Of a DNA stretch of 64,000 nucleotides, positions 44,948 through 54,176 are shown piece by piece. Source of the stretch: VXYL01 sp963666465 (GTDB lineage Bacteria; Pseudomonadota; Gammaproteobacteria; Pseudomonadales; Azotimanducaceae); assembly GCA_963666465.1 (NCBI GenBank), contig OY762824.1, positions 5,704,001-5,768,000 of the forward strand. Reading direction: 5' to 3'. A program made the position numbers and the translations under genes. The stretch's first letter is position 1. The number at the start of each line of letters is the position of its first letter. The notes beneath the pieces are model-generated. The model did no database searches. It was given only the letters and a program-made list of their open reading frames with translations, and was not told the DNA's origin.

Positions 44948-45868
44948 ATGCCTTCCTCCCCAAGAGCCCCCAACGAACCCACGACCGTCGAACGTCCCGT
45001 GAGCCGAGGGGAAGGGCCCTTCGACCCGACGGACGGCTTTGGCCCGAACTACCGCGCCTTCTTCGACATTGACCTCGGCCAGCGTTTCGAGTGGCTGGAG
45101 CACGATGGTGCGCGGCTCGCGGTGCAACGCTTCGCGCCGCCGGGCAAAACCTGCGGGGATACCGTGCTGGTGCATGGCTATTACGACCATGTGGGCCTCT
45201 ATGGCCACGCCATCCGCTACCTGCTCGGGCGAGGCTTCCGGGTTCACTGCTACGATCAGGAAGGGCATGGCCTGTCGAGCGGAGAGCCGGCCAGCATCGC
45301 GAGCTTCGACCGCTATGCCTCGACGCTCGCCGCCTTCATCGAGACGATCCCCACATGCGCCGGCGTCCGCTGGATCGTCGGCCAGAGCATGGGTGGTTCG
45401 GTCATCCTGGAACACCTCGACCGCAACGCCCAGACGGATTTCGACCAGGTTTTGCTGTTCGCCCCGCTGGTGCGTCCCTGGCAATGGCCCCTGAATCGGC
45501 TCGCCTGGCTCGCCGCCCGCCCATTCCTGCGCAGTGTTCCCCGCACATTTGCAGCCAACACCGACAACCCGGAGTTCATGGCACTGCTGCGCGCCGATCC
45601 GTTGCAAGCGAAGACCTTGCCGGTGGCGTGGGTCACGGCGATGGCGCGTTGGCTGCGCCGGTTCGAGGCCCGCGGCCCCTCCGACCGACAACTGACGATC
45701 ATCCAGGGCGGCCAAGACCGAACCGTCGATGCCGCCTACAACCTTGCCGCCTTGAGGCGCCGCTACCGCATTGAAGTCCTCAAGTTGCCCAAGGCACGCC
45801 ACCACCTCGTGAATGAATCGGCCCCAATCCGAGACAAAATCTGGAGTTTCCTGAACGGGCTCTCTTGA
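44948..45868 (+). CDS. Alpha/beta hydrolase (monoacylglycerol-lipase-like)
   Basis: 306 residues from the ATG at 44948 with a GGAGGAGGG box. The oxyanion segment LVHGYYDHVGLY, nucleophile elbow GQSMGG (Ser147), acid in IQGGQDRTVDA and His in KARHHLVNES complete the triad. FRVHCYDQEGHGLSSGEP is typical of lysophospholipase/monoglyceride lipase relatives (PldB/YqeW-like). It is a predicted cytoplasmic esterase or lipase acting on a monoacyl lipid. Confidence 0.88.
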   Translation: MPSSPRAPNEPTTVERPVSRGEGPFDPTDGFGPNYRAFFDIDLGQRFEWLEHDGARLAVQRFAPPGKTCGDTVLVHGYYDHVGLYGHAIRYLLGRGFRVHCYDQEGHGLSSGEPASIASFDRYASTLAAFIETIPTCAGVRWIVGQSMGGSVILEHLDRNAQTDFDQVLLFAPLVRPWQWPLNRLAWLAARPFLRSVPRTFAANTDNPEFMALLRADPLQAKTLPVAWVTAMARWLRRFEARGPSDRQLTIIQGGQDRTVDAAYNLAALRRRYRIEVLKLPKARHHLVNESAPIRDKIWSFLNGLS

Positions 45869-46001
45869 GGCCCGCGGGGGGACCGGCCTGTCGCGGGGAT
45901 ATCTCCTCTGGTCCATCGGCGCGGCTGACGCCGGATGCGCCAGCCTTGGAGGGTGGGGAACGGCCGGTTCGATCCATTCCCCCTGAAGATGCGAGGTCGT
46001 G

Positions 46002-46778
46002 CTACTCTTGGATGCTCTCGTTCAGGAAGCGCGTTATCCGTTCGCGGTTCGCCGCCAAGCTGGAGAACTGTTTCTCGCACACATCGCTGAAGCGGGCCAA
46101 CACCTTGCGGTTGATGGCTTCCTGATCCTCAAAGATGGCCAACGACCGGAACTGAAGTCCCCACTTCTCGAACTGAAGAAGTGCAATCGTGGCGTCCCGA
46201 GTCCTTCCATCGCCCACGAGCCCGTGAACGAAAAGGGGGCGGGGCATCCCGTTTATTCGGCAATCCACTGTATAGATGCCTGTCGGGTCGTGTGACGGGT
46301 CGCACCAGTCGAAGCTTCGCCGGCTCTCGGGGGTTGCGTCGCTCAACAGAGCTCGAAAATCCTCCATGAATGTGGACCGAATGCGTTCTCGCGAGAGGAA
46401 GGACACGTCGGTGATCTTGAGGAGCCCCTGAATGAACGAGTACAACGCATCCCCATAGCGACCGTCCGTTATGCCTAGCACTAGCTCGCCTGCGCGATCT
46501 TCGACTCCGAACGTGGCCAGGGCGGCAGAGATAATCTTCTGGCGAGCTCCTCTTTGCAGATCCCTCTCATCCATGTCATAGGTCAGGTGCATGTACGTAT
46601 GCGCTTCGTCGGACAGCACCCATCGGGTCCCGTCCTTCTTGAGGACGATAGCGAGATGATCACCGTCATCGAACCTGAACGGGGTGAACACTCGAAAGCG
46701 GTCGATACCCTCGCCCGACAACCGGATCGAATCCGCAACCGTGCGCCGGAAATCTCCCTCTATGGTATCAACCGACAT
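46002..46778 (-). CDS. DUF1828-type protein, second gene of a two-gene pair
   Basis: 258 residues from the ATG at 46778 (MSVDTIEGDFRRTVADSIRL). The DUF1828-like N-terminal half contains GIDRFRVFTPFRFDDGDHLA, IVLKKDGTRWVLSDEAHTYM and a linker to a C-terminal alpha/beta domain (GIYTVDCRINGMPRPLFVHG, RDATIALLQFEKWG) of DUF1829 type. The start lies inside the upstream gene (11-bp overlap). Codon use is less GC-biased than its neighbours, suggesting transfer. Function of the family is unknown; members often occur in accessory regions. Confidence 0.7.
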   Translation of the reverse strand: MSVDTIEGDFRRTVADSIRLSGEGIDRFRVFTPFRFDDGDHLAIVLKKDGTRWVLSDEAHTYMHLTYDMDERDLQRGARQKIISAALATFGVEDRAGELVLGITDGRYGDALYSFIQGLLKITDVSFLSRERIRSTFMEDFRALLSDATPESRRSFDWCDPSHDPTGIYTVDCRINGMPRPLFVHGLVGDGRTRDATIALLQFEKWGLQFRSLAIFEDQEAINRKVLARFSDVCEKQFSSLAANRERITRFLNESIQE

Positions 46779-47262
46779 CTTGGCGCTCCGCAAAGAGGCT
46801 TCGTTGCGGTTGCGGTGGAACGTCGAACCGTCCGTCGGCGAGCAGGCATCGCAAGGCCTCATCGAAAGAGGCGTACCGGTTCGTCGGTTCGGCAAAGGTG
46901 TCCTCCCTGGCGCCGATCGCCTGATACCGTTCCGTTGCCAGGTGAATATGGAAGTCGTAGAACGACCTCCCTTCGATATGGTTGGTGTGCTCGTGGCTCT
47001 TGCCGTTGTAGCGGCGCAGTCGGAACACTTGGTTCGAGTTCGGCGCCCGCACCGCGAGAATCACCGAGAAGTCAAGAACATTCAGCGTGCTTTGACGCAG
47101 CACCACGCGAAACTCGCTGCCGAGGTCGCCCACAAGGTCAAGCTGGCGTTCTCGGTGACCGCGCTTCAACACCATCTGGGCACGAACTCGCCAGCTCGCA
47201 GGAAGGCGCTTGGGCTCCCGTACGAGTGAATCCACTTCCTGATCGGTGAAGGTGATTGCCAT
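46768..47262 (-). CDS. Partner protein of the DUF1828 gene (DUF6978-like)
   Basis: 164 residues from the ATG at 47262 (MAITFTDQEVDSLVREPKRL). The beta-rich body includes DFSVILAVRAPNSNQVFRLR and FYDFHIHLATERYQAIGARE, then DTFAEPTNRYASFDEALRCL, a pattern I associate with small proteins paired with DUF1828. It overlaps the downstream gene by 11 bp, so the pair is translationally coupled. Lower GC at third positions than in pnp next door. A toxin-antitoxin or defence role is possible but unproven. Confidence 0.6.
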   Translation of the reverse strand: MAITFTDQEVDSLVREPKRLPASWRVRAQMVLKRGHRERQLDLVGDLGSEFRVVLRQSTLNVLDFSVILAVRAPNSNQVFRLRRYNGKSHEHTNHIEGRSFYDFHIHLATERYQAIGAREDTFAEPTNRYASFDEALRCLLADGRFDVPPQPQRSLFAERQDVG

Positions 47263-47491
47263 GGTCCCAACCGCACGTTCGATGCATTCTCGCCACCTGG
47301 CCAAGCTTCCGCAATGTTCGCTCTGCCGACCTGCCGAGACCGTGCTGCGGCTGTTCACCCGCCTGGACACCCTCGAAGGCGCGCCAAAGCGGGCTCACAT
47401 CCACATCCATCGACACCGGGCCGCACATGCGACTGCGGTCTTCAGATCATTGACCGGCCGGCGTCGTCCGGGTCAAATGCAGTCGTCGAGG

Positions 47492-49576
47492 TCAGTCAGC
47501 CGCGGCGTAGTTCGGGACCTCCTTCATCGAGAGCTTGATTCGGCCGCGTTCGTCGAGGTCCAGGCAGACCACGTCGATCATCTGGCCTTCCTGCAGGTAG
47601 TCCGTCACCTTTTCCACTCGCTCTTTGGCGATTTGGGAGATGTGGAGGAGGCCGTCCTTGCCGGGAAGGATGTTGATGAAGGCGCCGAAGTCGACGATCC
47701 GTTCCACGCGACCGTGGTAGATCTTGCCGATCTCGGCCTCGGCGGTGATTTCCTCGACGCGGGCTACCGCGGCGTCGCGGGATTCGGCACTGGAGCCGTA
47801 GATGCGGACGCTGCCGTCGTCCTCCACGTCCACTTCCGCGCCGGTGTCATCGACGATGGAGCGGATGGTTGCGCCGCCCTTGCCGATGATGTCGCGGATC
47901 TTGTCCGGGTGGACCTTGAGCACAACCATCGACGGGGCGTTTTCGGAGACCGTGGCGCGGGATTCGCCGATGGCCTTGCCCATCTCGCCCAGGATGTGCA
48001 GGCGCGCTTCGTGTGCCTGTTCGAGGGCCTGTTCCATGATCTCTTCGGTGATGCCGTCGATCTTGATGTCCATCTGCAGGGCCGTGACCCCCCCGGCGGT
48101 TCCGGCCACCTTGAAGTCCATGTCGCCGAGGTGGTCCTCGTCTCCCAGGATGTCGGTGAGCACGGCGAAGCGGTTGCCTTCCTTGACGAGTCCCATGGCG
48201 ACGCCGGCGATGGGCGCCTTCATGGGGATGCCTGCGTCCATGAGCGCCATGGAGGTGCCGCAGACGCTGGCCATCGAGCTCGAACCGTTGCTCTCGGTGA
48301 TCTCGGAGACCACGCGGATGGTGTAGGGAAAGTCGTCCACGTTCGGCAGGCAGGCGCTGACGCCGCGACGGGCCAGCCAGCCGTGGCCGATCTCGCGCCG
48401 CTTCGGAGCGCCCATGAAGCCTTCCTCGCCGACGCTGTAGGGCGGGAAGTTGTAGTGCAGCATGAAGTGATCCTTGCGCGAGCCTTCGAGGGCGTCGATA
48501 AGGGCGGAGTCGCGCAAGGTGCCGAGGGTGGCGACGACGATGGCCTGGGTCTCGCCGCGCTGGAAGAGGGCCGAACCGTGGGTCTTGGGCAGCACGCCCA
48601 CTTCCGCGGTGATGGGTCGCACCGTGCGCAGGTCGCGTCCGTCGATGCGGGGTTCGCCGTTCAGCACGCGTTCGCGGACGATGTTCTTCTCGATCCTGGC
48701 GAAGGCTTCGGCAACGTCGTCTTCGTCGATGTCTTCGCCGAGCTGCTGCAGCGCGGCGTCACGGGCGGCGCGCACCTTGAGCTGCCGTTCCTGCTTGTCG
48801 GTGATGCGGTAGGCGTCGCCGAGATCCGACTCCGCCGCATCCTGCACGGATTGCAGCGCCGCCTCGTTCACCGCCGGCGGCTTGAAGTCCCAGCGCGGCT
48901 TGCCAGCTTCGGCCCGGAGCGCCTCAATGGCGTCGATCACCACCTGCATCTCCTGGTGGCCGAACAGCACGGCGCCGAGCATCTGGTCTTCGCTCAGCTC
49001 CCTGGCTTCGGATTCCACCATGAGCACCGCGCTCTTGGTGCCGGCCACCACCATGTTGAGGCGCGAGGATTCGAGCTGCTCGTAGCCGGGGTTGAGGACA
49101 TAGCGATCTTCCACGAAGCCGACCCGCGCGGCGCCGATGGGGTCGGCGAACGGGATGCCGGAGATGGCGAGGGCGGCGGAACAGCCGATCATCGCGGGCA
49201 CGTCGGGGTCCATGTCCTTGTCCACGCTCATCACGGTGGGGATGACCTGCACGGCGTTCATGAAGCCCTTGGGGAAGAGCGGGCGGATGGGACGGTCGAT
49301 CAGCCGCGAGGTGAGCGTTTCCTTGTCGCTCGGACGGCCTTCGCGGCGCAGGAAGCCGCCCGGGATGCGCCCGGCAGCGTAGGTCTTCTCCTGATAGTTG
49401 ACCGTCAGGGGGAAGAAGTCCTGGTTGGGACTGGTCTTGGGGTTGGCGACCACGGTGCAAAGCACCACGGTGTCGCCCACCGATGCCACGACGGCGCCGG
49501 TGGCTTGCCTGGCGATGCGGTTGGTTTCGAGGACGACCTGGTGGCCGCCGTATTCAAATGTCTTTCTTGCGCTCAA
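47492..49576 (-). CDS. pnp: Polyribonucleotide nucleotidyltransferase (PNPase)
   Basis: 694 residues with a TTG start at 49576 (LSARKTFEYGGHQVVLETNR) behind CAGGAG. Order: RNase PH domain 1, helical linker, RNase PH domain 2 with the catalytic Asp region, KH domain (KIRDIIGKGGATIRSIV) and S1 domain (YHGRVERIVDFGAFINILPG). Length fits the family. It degrades RNA phosphorolytically in the degradosome. It follows rpsO, the conserved order, and a hairpin in the leader (49611-49630) may be the RNase III target for autoregulation. Confidence 0.97.
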   Translation of the reverse strand: MSARKTFEYGGHQVVLETNRIARQATGAVVASVGDTVVLCTVVANPKTSPNQDFFPLTVNYQEKTYAAGRIPGGFLRREGRPSDKETLTSRLIDRPIRPLFPKGFMNAVQVIPTVMSVDKDMDPDVPAMIGCSAALAISGIPFADPIGAARVGFVEDRYVLNPGYEQLESSRLNMVVAGTKSAVLMVESEARELSEDQMLGAVLFGHQEMQVVIDAIEALRAEAGKPRWDFKPPAVNEAALQSVQDAAESDLGDAYRITDKQERQLKVRAARDAALQQLGEDIDEDDVAEAFARIEKNIVRERVLNGEPRIDGRDLRTVRPITAEVGVLPKTHGSALFQRGETQAIVVATLGTLRDSALIDALEGSRKDHFMLHYNFPPYSVGEEGFMGAPKRREIGHGWLARRGVSACLPNVDDFPYTIRVVSEITESNGSSSMASVCGTSMALMDAGIPMKAPIAGVAMGLVKEGNRFAVLTDILGDEDHLGDMDFKVAGTAGGVTALQMDIKIDGITEEIMEQALEQAHEARLHILGEMGKAIGESRATVSENAPSMVVLKVHPDKIRDIIGKGGATIRSIVDDTGAEVDVEDDGSVRIYGSSAESRDAAVARVEEITAEAEIGKIYHGRVERIVDFGAFINILPGKDGLLHISQIAKERVEKVTDYLQEGQMIDVVCLDLDERGRIKLSMKEVPNYAAAD

Positions 49577-49610
49577 GTTGCTATTGCTCCTGTTGTGTTC
49601 GGTCTTTGAT

Positions 49611-49630
49611 GGGCGCCCCTTTGGCGCCCT
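49611..49630 (-). promoter_or_regulatory. Stem-loop in the rpsO-pnp spacer, possible pnp autoregulatory hairpin
   Basis: A perfect GGGCGCC-(aaag)-GGCGCCC stem about 35 bp ahead of the pnp start. No T-tract follows, so it is not a standard terminator. In E. coli a double-stranded leader processed by RNase III mediates pnp autocontrol, and this could be the equivalent. The rest of the 244-bp spacer shows no gene. Confidence 0.4.
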
Positions 49631-49820
49631 CTTCAAGTTGCTTGCTTCGTGCTTGGTGGCTGCGTTGCTGTCGCGTGTTTGTCCTGTTGTGTGGAGAAGT
49701 CGCCCTTGGCATCTCCGGGTGGTGGTATTGCGCCTGCCCCTCCGCATCAGCTTCGCTTCTGCGACTCCCCCAAGGTGGGAGCGACAGGAGGGGGCGTCCT
49801 TCGCGATCGGGGCCTTTCCC

Positions 49821-50090
49821 TTAGCGGCGCAGGCCCAGGCGGCCGATCAGCTCGACGTAGCGGGCTTGGTCCTTGCCCTTCAGGTAGTCGAGCAGTTTGC
49901 GTCGCTGGTTCACCATGCGGATCAGGCCGCGCCGCGAGTGATGGTCTTTGCCGTGGTCGCGGAAATGGTTCTGCAGCGAGTTGATGTTGTGCGTGAGGAG
50001 GGCCACCTGCACTTCCGGCGAGCCGGTGTCGTTCTCTCCACGCGCGTATTCGGAAACGATCTTTCCCTTTGCTTCGGCACTCAATGCCAC
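49821..50090 (-). CDS. rpsO: 30S ribosomal protein S15
   Basis: 89 residues, the full family length, with a GTG start at 50090 after AAGGAGCAACTTAA. Signature segments: GSPEVQVALLTHNINSLQNH, FRDHGKDHHSRRGLIRMVNQ and RRKLLDYLKGKDQARYVELI. It binds 16S rRNA in the platform early in assembly. It is placed between truB and pnp as in most Gammaproteobacteria. A TGCCC-gaa-GGGCA hairpin lies in the upstream spacer. Confidence 0.97.
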   Translation of the reverse strand: MALSAEAKGKIVSEYARGENDTGSPEVQVALLTHNINSLQNHFRDHGKDHHSRRGLIRMVNQRRKLLDYLKGKDQARYVELIGRLGLRR

Positions 50091-50218
50091 TTAAGTTGCT
50101 CCTTGAATATGCTTGCGCGCCCGCGTGCCCTTCGGGCAGGTCGGAGTTCCCGTTCGCGGGGAAACCCCTGCAACGTGAGCGCTTCTGTGATGCGATGAAC
50201 AACCGCGCATATTTGCAG

Positions 50219-51142
50219 TCATCCGCCGCCGTTGCTGACGAGGCGCCTTGGGGCGACCCGTCCGTCTTCGAGAATCTCGCCGACGCCGACAAAGCGGTTT
50301 TCGCCAGCCTCGTGTTCGGCGAGGCGAACCCAGCCGGACGACGGGGCGTGCGGCACCAGCACCGGCTGGCCTTGCCTCACGTACCACGCCGTCGTGGTGG
50401 TGAGGGTGACGCAAGGCCATTGTCGCACGGCGCTCGACACCGGTTGCAGCATGGCATCGAGGCGGCCTTCTTCGCTGGCTTTCCCCAGCGCTTCGAACGT
50501 CACGAGGTCCGCTTCGCCGTAGGGCCCCGCCTGGGTGCGGCGCAGCTCCGATACATGCGCGCCGCAGCCGAGCGCCTGGCCCAAGTCTTCCGCAATGGTG
50601 CGCACATAGGTGCCCTTGCTGCAGTGGATGTCGAGGGTGAGCAGGTCGCCCTCGAAGTCGATGATGCGGTTCTCGAACACGGTTACTGGACGCGCGGTGC
50701 GTTCCACCTCGATGCCCTGCCGCGCCAGCTTGTAGAGCGGCTGCCCCTGGTGCTTGACGGCGGAGTACATGGACGGAACCTGTTCGAACTCGCCGCGGAA
50801 CGCTTCGAGGGCTGCATCCACCTGGGCGCGGTCGATGTCTTTCACGCTTGCCGTGGCAAGCACTTCGCCGTCGGCGTCGCCGCTGTCGGTGGCAATGCCC
50901 AAACACACCCGGGTGAAGTACCTCTTGTCGGAATCCAGCAGGAACTGCGAGAACTTGGTGGCGGCGCCGAGGCACAAGGGCAACACGCCGGTTGCCAGCG
51001 GATCGAGGCTGCCGGTGTGGCCCACCTTGCGGGCGCGGAAGAGCCGCTTCACCCGCTGCACCGCCTCGTTCGAGGTGATGCCGGCGGGTTTGTCGAGCAC
51101 CAGCATGCCATGCACGTCGCGGCCGCGGGAACGCCTACGCAT
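50219..51142 (-). CDS. truB: tRNA pseudouridine(55) synthase
   Basis: 307 residues. The catalytic loop GHTGSLDPLATGVLPLCLG with its Asp is intact, along with YSAVKHQGQPLYKLARQG and CSKGTYVRTIAEDLG (RNA-binding motifs of the TruB family) and a small C-terminal PUA-like end. It modifies U55 in the T-loop of all elongator tRNAs. The ATG at 51142 overlaps the rbfA stop by 8 bp, showing operon coupling. Confidence 0.96.
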   Translation of the reverse strand: MRRRSRGRDVHGMLVLDKPAGITSNEAVQRVKRLFRARKVGHTGSLDPLATGVLPLCLGAATKFSQFLLDSDKRYFTRVCLGIATDSGDADGEVLATASVKDIDRAQVDAALEAFRGEFEQVPSMYSAVKHQGQPLYKLARQGIEVERTARPVTVFENRIIDFEGDLLTLDIHCSKGTYVRTIAEDLGQALGCGAHVSELRRTQAGPYGEADLVTFEALGKASEEGRLDAMLQPVSSAVRQWPCVTLTTTTAWYVRQGQPVLVPHAPSSGWVRLAEHEAGENRFVGVGEILEDGRVAPRRLVSNGGG

Positions 51143-51524
51143 GGGAGCTTCCCGTCGGCCCGCTGCCGCGTCGGTCAGCCTTCAATGCTGTCTGGATGAG
51201 CGCCTCCATTCGAGGTCCCTCCACCATGCCACGGTCGTAATGGAACCGCAGCCGAGGCGTGGTGCGCATGGTGTGGCGACGTGCCACTTCCGAACGCAGG
51301 AAGCCGGCGGCGCGATTCAGCGTCTGAACCAGTTGGTCGCGCGATGCTTCGTCCTCGGTCTCGATGGACGAGACATACACGTCTGCAAAGCCGAGGTCGC
51401 GGCTCACCCGGGCGTCCGTCACCGACAGCAGGCGAACGCGGGGGTCCCGCATCCGCTGGCTGACGATGCTCGCCAGTTCCTCTCGGATAAAGTCAGCGAC
51501 CCGGTTCGCTCGCTCGGGGCTCAT
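51135..51524 (-). CDS. rbfA: Ribosome-binding factor A
   Basis: 129 residues from the ATG at 51524, which overlaps the infB stop (ATGA). KH-like fold: RANRVADFIREELASIVSQR, DARVSRDLGFADVYVSS, and RRHTMRTTPRLRFHYDRG, all typical. It assists late 16S rRNA maturation and cold adaptation. An open frame extends upstream to 51611, but that part lies inside infB and is not RbfA-like. Confidence 0.95.
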   Translation of the reverse strand: MSPERANRVADFIREELASIVSQRMRDPRVRLLSVTDARVSRDLGFADVYVSSIETEDEASRDQLVQTLNRAAGFLRSEVARRHTMRTTPRLRFHYDRGMVEGPRMEALIQTALKADRRGSGPTGSSHA

Positions 51525-54109
51525 AGCGCCCGCGCGACTTCCCGCGAGTCGAAGACCTCGATCTTGTCTCCGGCGCGCACGTCGTTGTAGTTGCGCACGC
51601 CGATGCCGCACTCGAGGCCGCCGCGCACCTCCATGACGTCGTCCTTGAAGCGGCGCAGCGACTCGAGCTCGCCCTCGTAGATCACCACGTTGTCGCGCAG
51701 AACGCGAATCTTCTTGTTCCGGAACACGGCGCCTTCGAGCACCATGCAGCCGGCCACCTGACCGAAGCGCGGCGAGCGGAACACGTCCCGCACCTCGGCG
51801 GTGCCGACGATCTCCTCGCGCACCTCCGGTTCGAGCATGCCCTCAAGAATCTGCTTGATGTCGTCCACGAGTTCGTAGATGACGCTGTAGTAGCGCAAAT
51901 CCATGCTCTCGCGCTCGATGATGGCCTTGGCGGCGTTGTCGGCGCGGGTGTTGAAGCCGAAGATGGCGGCACCGTAGGTGAGCGCCATGTTGGCGTCCGA
52001 TTCGGTGATGCCGCCGACACCGGAACCCAGGATGTTCACCGCCACCTCGTCGTTGCCGATCTCGGCGCAGGCCTGGACGATGGCTTCGAGGCTGCCGCGC
52101 ACATCTGCCTTCACCACCAGCTTCAGCACGCGCTTCTCGCCCTTGCCTAGGTTGGCGAACATGCTTTCCAAGGTGGCGGCCTTCTGCGTGGCGAGGCGCT
52201 GCTCCTGGCTGCGGTCGGAGCGGAACTCCGCGAGTTCCCTTGCCTTGCGTTCGTCGGTCACCACCGAGAAGCTGTCGCCGGCGCCGGGCGTGCCGTTGAG
52301 GCCCAGCACTTCGACCGGCATTGAGGGAGCGGCGGAGTCTGTGGCTTCGCCCCGTTCGTTCATCATGGCGCGGACGCGGCCGAAGCATTCGCCGGCGATG
52401 ATCACATCGCCCTTGCGCAGCGTGCCGTTCTGCACCAGCACGGTGGCGACGGGACCGCGACCGCGATCAAGTCGCGATTCGATCACCGTGCCTCGTCCCG
52501 GTGCATCGCGGACGGCGGTCAGTTCCAGCAGCTCCGCTTGCAGGGTGGTGGCTTCGAGCAGTGCGTTGATGCCTTGGCCCGTCTCCGCCGACACTTCGAC
52601 GAACTGCGTGTCGCCACCCCAGTCCTCGGGAATGACATCGAGGGCAGAAAGTTCGTTCTTCACGCGCTCTGGGTCTGCGCCTTCAAGGTCCATCTTGTTC
52701 ACGGCGACGATGGTCGGCACTTCGGCGGCACGGGAGTGATTCACCGCTTCCTCGGTCTGCGGCATCACGCCGTCGTCGGCGGCCACCACCAGAATCACGA
52801 TGTCGGTCGAGTTCGCGCCCCGGGCACGCATGGCGGAGAACGCGGCGTGGCCAGGCGTGTCGATGAAGCTGATGTTGCCGTGGTCGGTCTCGACGTGGTA
52901 GGCGCCGATGTGCTGGGTGATGCCGCCGGCTTCCCCGGCGACGACGCGGGTGTGGCGGATGTAGTCGAGCAGCGAGGTCTTGCCGTGATCCACATGCCCC
53001 ATCACGGTGACCACCGGCGGCCGAAGCTGCGCTTGGCCCTCCACCTGCAGCGACTGTTCGTGCTGCTGCTCGATGGCGTCTTCGGCGATGAGCTTGACGG
53101 TGTGGCCCATCTCCTCGACCACCAGCACGGCGGTGTCCTGGTCGAGGGGCTGGTTGATGGTGGCCATCACGCCCATTCCCATCAGCGTCTTGATGACTTC
53201 GCCAGCCTTGACGCTCATGCGCTGGGCGAGTTCGCCGACGGTCACCACCGCACCGACCTCGACCTCGCGCACGGTGACTTCCTGCGGCGTGAATTCGCCA
53301 CCCTGACGCTCGATGGAGAGGGGCTGGCCACGCCGCTTGGCGCGGCGGCTTTCCTTCTTCAGCGAAAGTTCACGGCGGCGAGTGCGACCGTCGCCGAAGT
53401 CGTCGGAGCGGCGCGTCTTGTCGCGCCGGTCGCTGCTGCGTGCCGGCCCCTTGCCGGGAGCTCGGCGATTGCCGCTTTCCGCAGCGCGGGCTGCAGCCTG
53501 CGCCTTGGCAGCGGCTTCGGCGGCGGCCTTGGCCGGATCCGGTGCGGCTTCCTTCGCCGCGGCGCGGGCAGCCTCTTCGGCTTCCTTGGTTTGGCGTGTG
53601 GCCAGTTCCTCGGCTTCGCGCCGGGTCTGTTCAATCTTCGCTTCTTCCGCCCGACGCGCCTCTTCGGCGGCCTGGCGTCGCGCCTCCTGCTGGCGCGCTT
53701 CCTCGGCTTCCCTGCGCCGTGCCTCTTCGGCGCGAATGCGCTCCGCCTCGGTCCCGGCCGCGCTGGCAGGCTTGGTTGTTGCGGCTGGCTTCGGCTCTAC
53801 CGGCTTCGTCGCCGGACGCTTGACATAGCTGCGCTTGCGGCGCATTTCGACTTTCACGGCGGGGCCGCGACCGCCCTTGCCGGTGCGTAGCGTGCCGGAC
53901 ATGCGTCGCTTGACGGTGACGCGCTTGGGGGCGCCGGCGGTCTGGCCATGGGCGTTCTTGAGATGGACGAGCAGCTGCTGCTTCTGCTCGTCCGAGACGA
54001 GGTCCGCTTCGGCGCTGTGCGGCAGTCCGGCTTCCTGCATTTGTTGCAGGAGGCGGCCCACGGGAACCTTCACCGTGTCTGCCAATGACTTGACCGTTAC
54101 CTCGGGCAT
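51521..54109 (-). CDS. infB: Translation initiation factor IF-2
   Basis: 862 residues. An N-terminal IF2_N module (VTVKSLADTVKVPVGRLLQQ) is followed by about 200 residues of Ala/Glu/Arg-rich coiled coil, a second IF2_N-like module, and the G domain: GHVDHGKTSLLDYIR (G1), GGITQHIGAYHV (G2), DTPGHAAFSAMRARG (G3) and NKMDLEGAD (G4). Then domains II, III and the fMet-tRNA-binding C2. All are complete. It recruits initiator tRNA to the 30S subunit. The tRNA-fMet gene is 2.3 kb upstream on the same strand. Confidence 0.98.
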   Translation of the reverse strand: MPEVTVKSLADTVKVPVGRLLQQMQEAGLPHSAEADLVSDEQKQQLLVHLKNAHGQTAGAPKRVTVKRRMSGTLRTGKGGRGPAVKVEMRRKRSYVKRPATKPVEPKPAATTKPASAAGTEAERIRAEEARRREAEEARQQEARRQAAEEARRAEEAKIEQTRREAEELATRQTKEAEEAARAAAKEAAPDPAKAAAEAAAKAQAAARAAESGNRRAPGKGPARSSDRRDKTRRSDDFGDGRTRRRELSLKKESRRAKRRGQPLSIERQGGEFTPQEVTVREVEVGAVVTVGELAQRMSVKAGEVIKTLMGMGVMATINQPLDQDTAVLVVEEMGHTVKLIAEDAIEQQHEQSLQVEGQAQLRPPVVTVMGHVDHGKTSLLDYIRHTRVVAGEAGGITQHIGAYHVETDHGNISFIDTPGHAAFSAMRARGANSTDIVILVVAADDGVMPQTEEAVNHSRAAEVPTIVAVNKMDLEGADPERVKNELSALDVIPEDWGGDTQFVEVSAETGQGINALLEATTLQAELLELTAVRDAPGRGTVIESRLDRGRGPVATVLVQNGTLRKGDVIIAGECFGRVRAMMNERGEATDSAAPSMPVEVLGLNGTPGAGDSFSVVTDERKARELAEFRSDRSQEQRLATQKAATLESMFANLGKGEKRVLKLVVKADVRGSLEAIVQACAEIGNDEVAVNILGSGVGGITESDANMALTYGAAIFGFNTRADNAAKAIIERESMDLRYYSVIYELVDDIKQILEGMLEPEVREEIVGTAEVRDVFRSPRFGQVAGCMVLEGAVFRNKKIRVLRDNVVIYEGELESLRRFKDDVMEVRGGLECGIGVRNYNDVRAGDKIEVFDSREVARAL

Positions 54110-54176
54110 TCGCTTCCCCTACTCTCGCCCTACTCTCGACGGTCTCTTAGCCGGCCTTGCCGGCGCCGCCCGCATG

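Noticed and set aside
47246..49609. 787-codon plus-strand frame opposite pnp
   Set aside because: It mirrors PNPase codons on the other strand and has no domain of its own.
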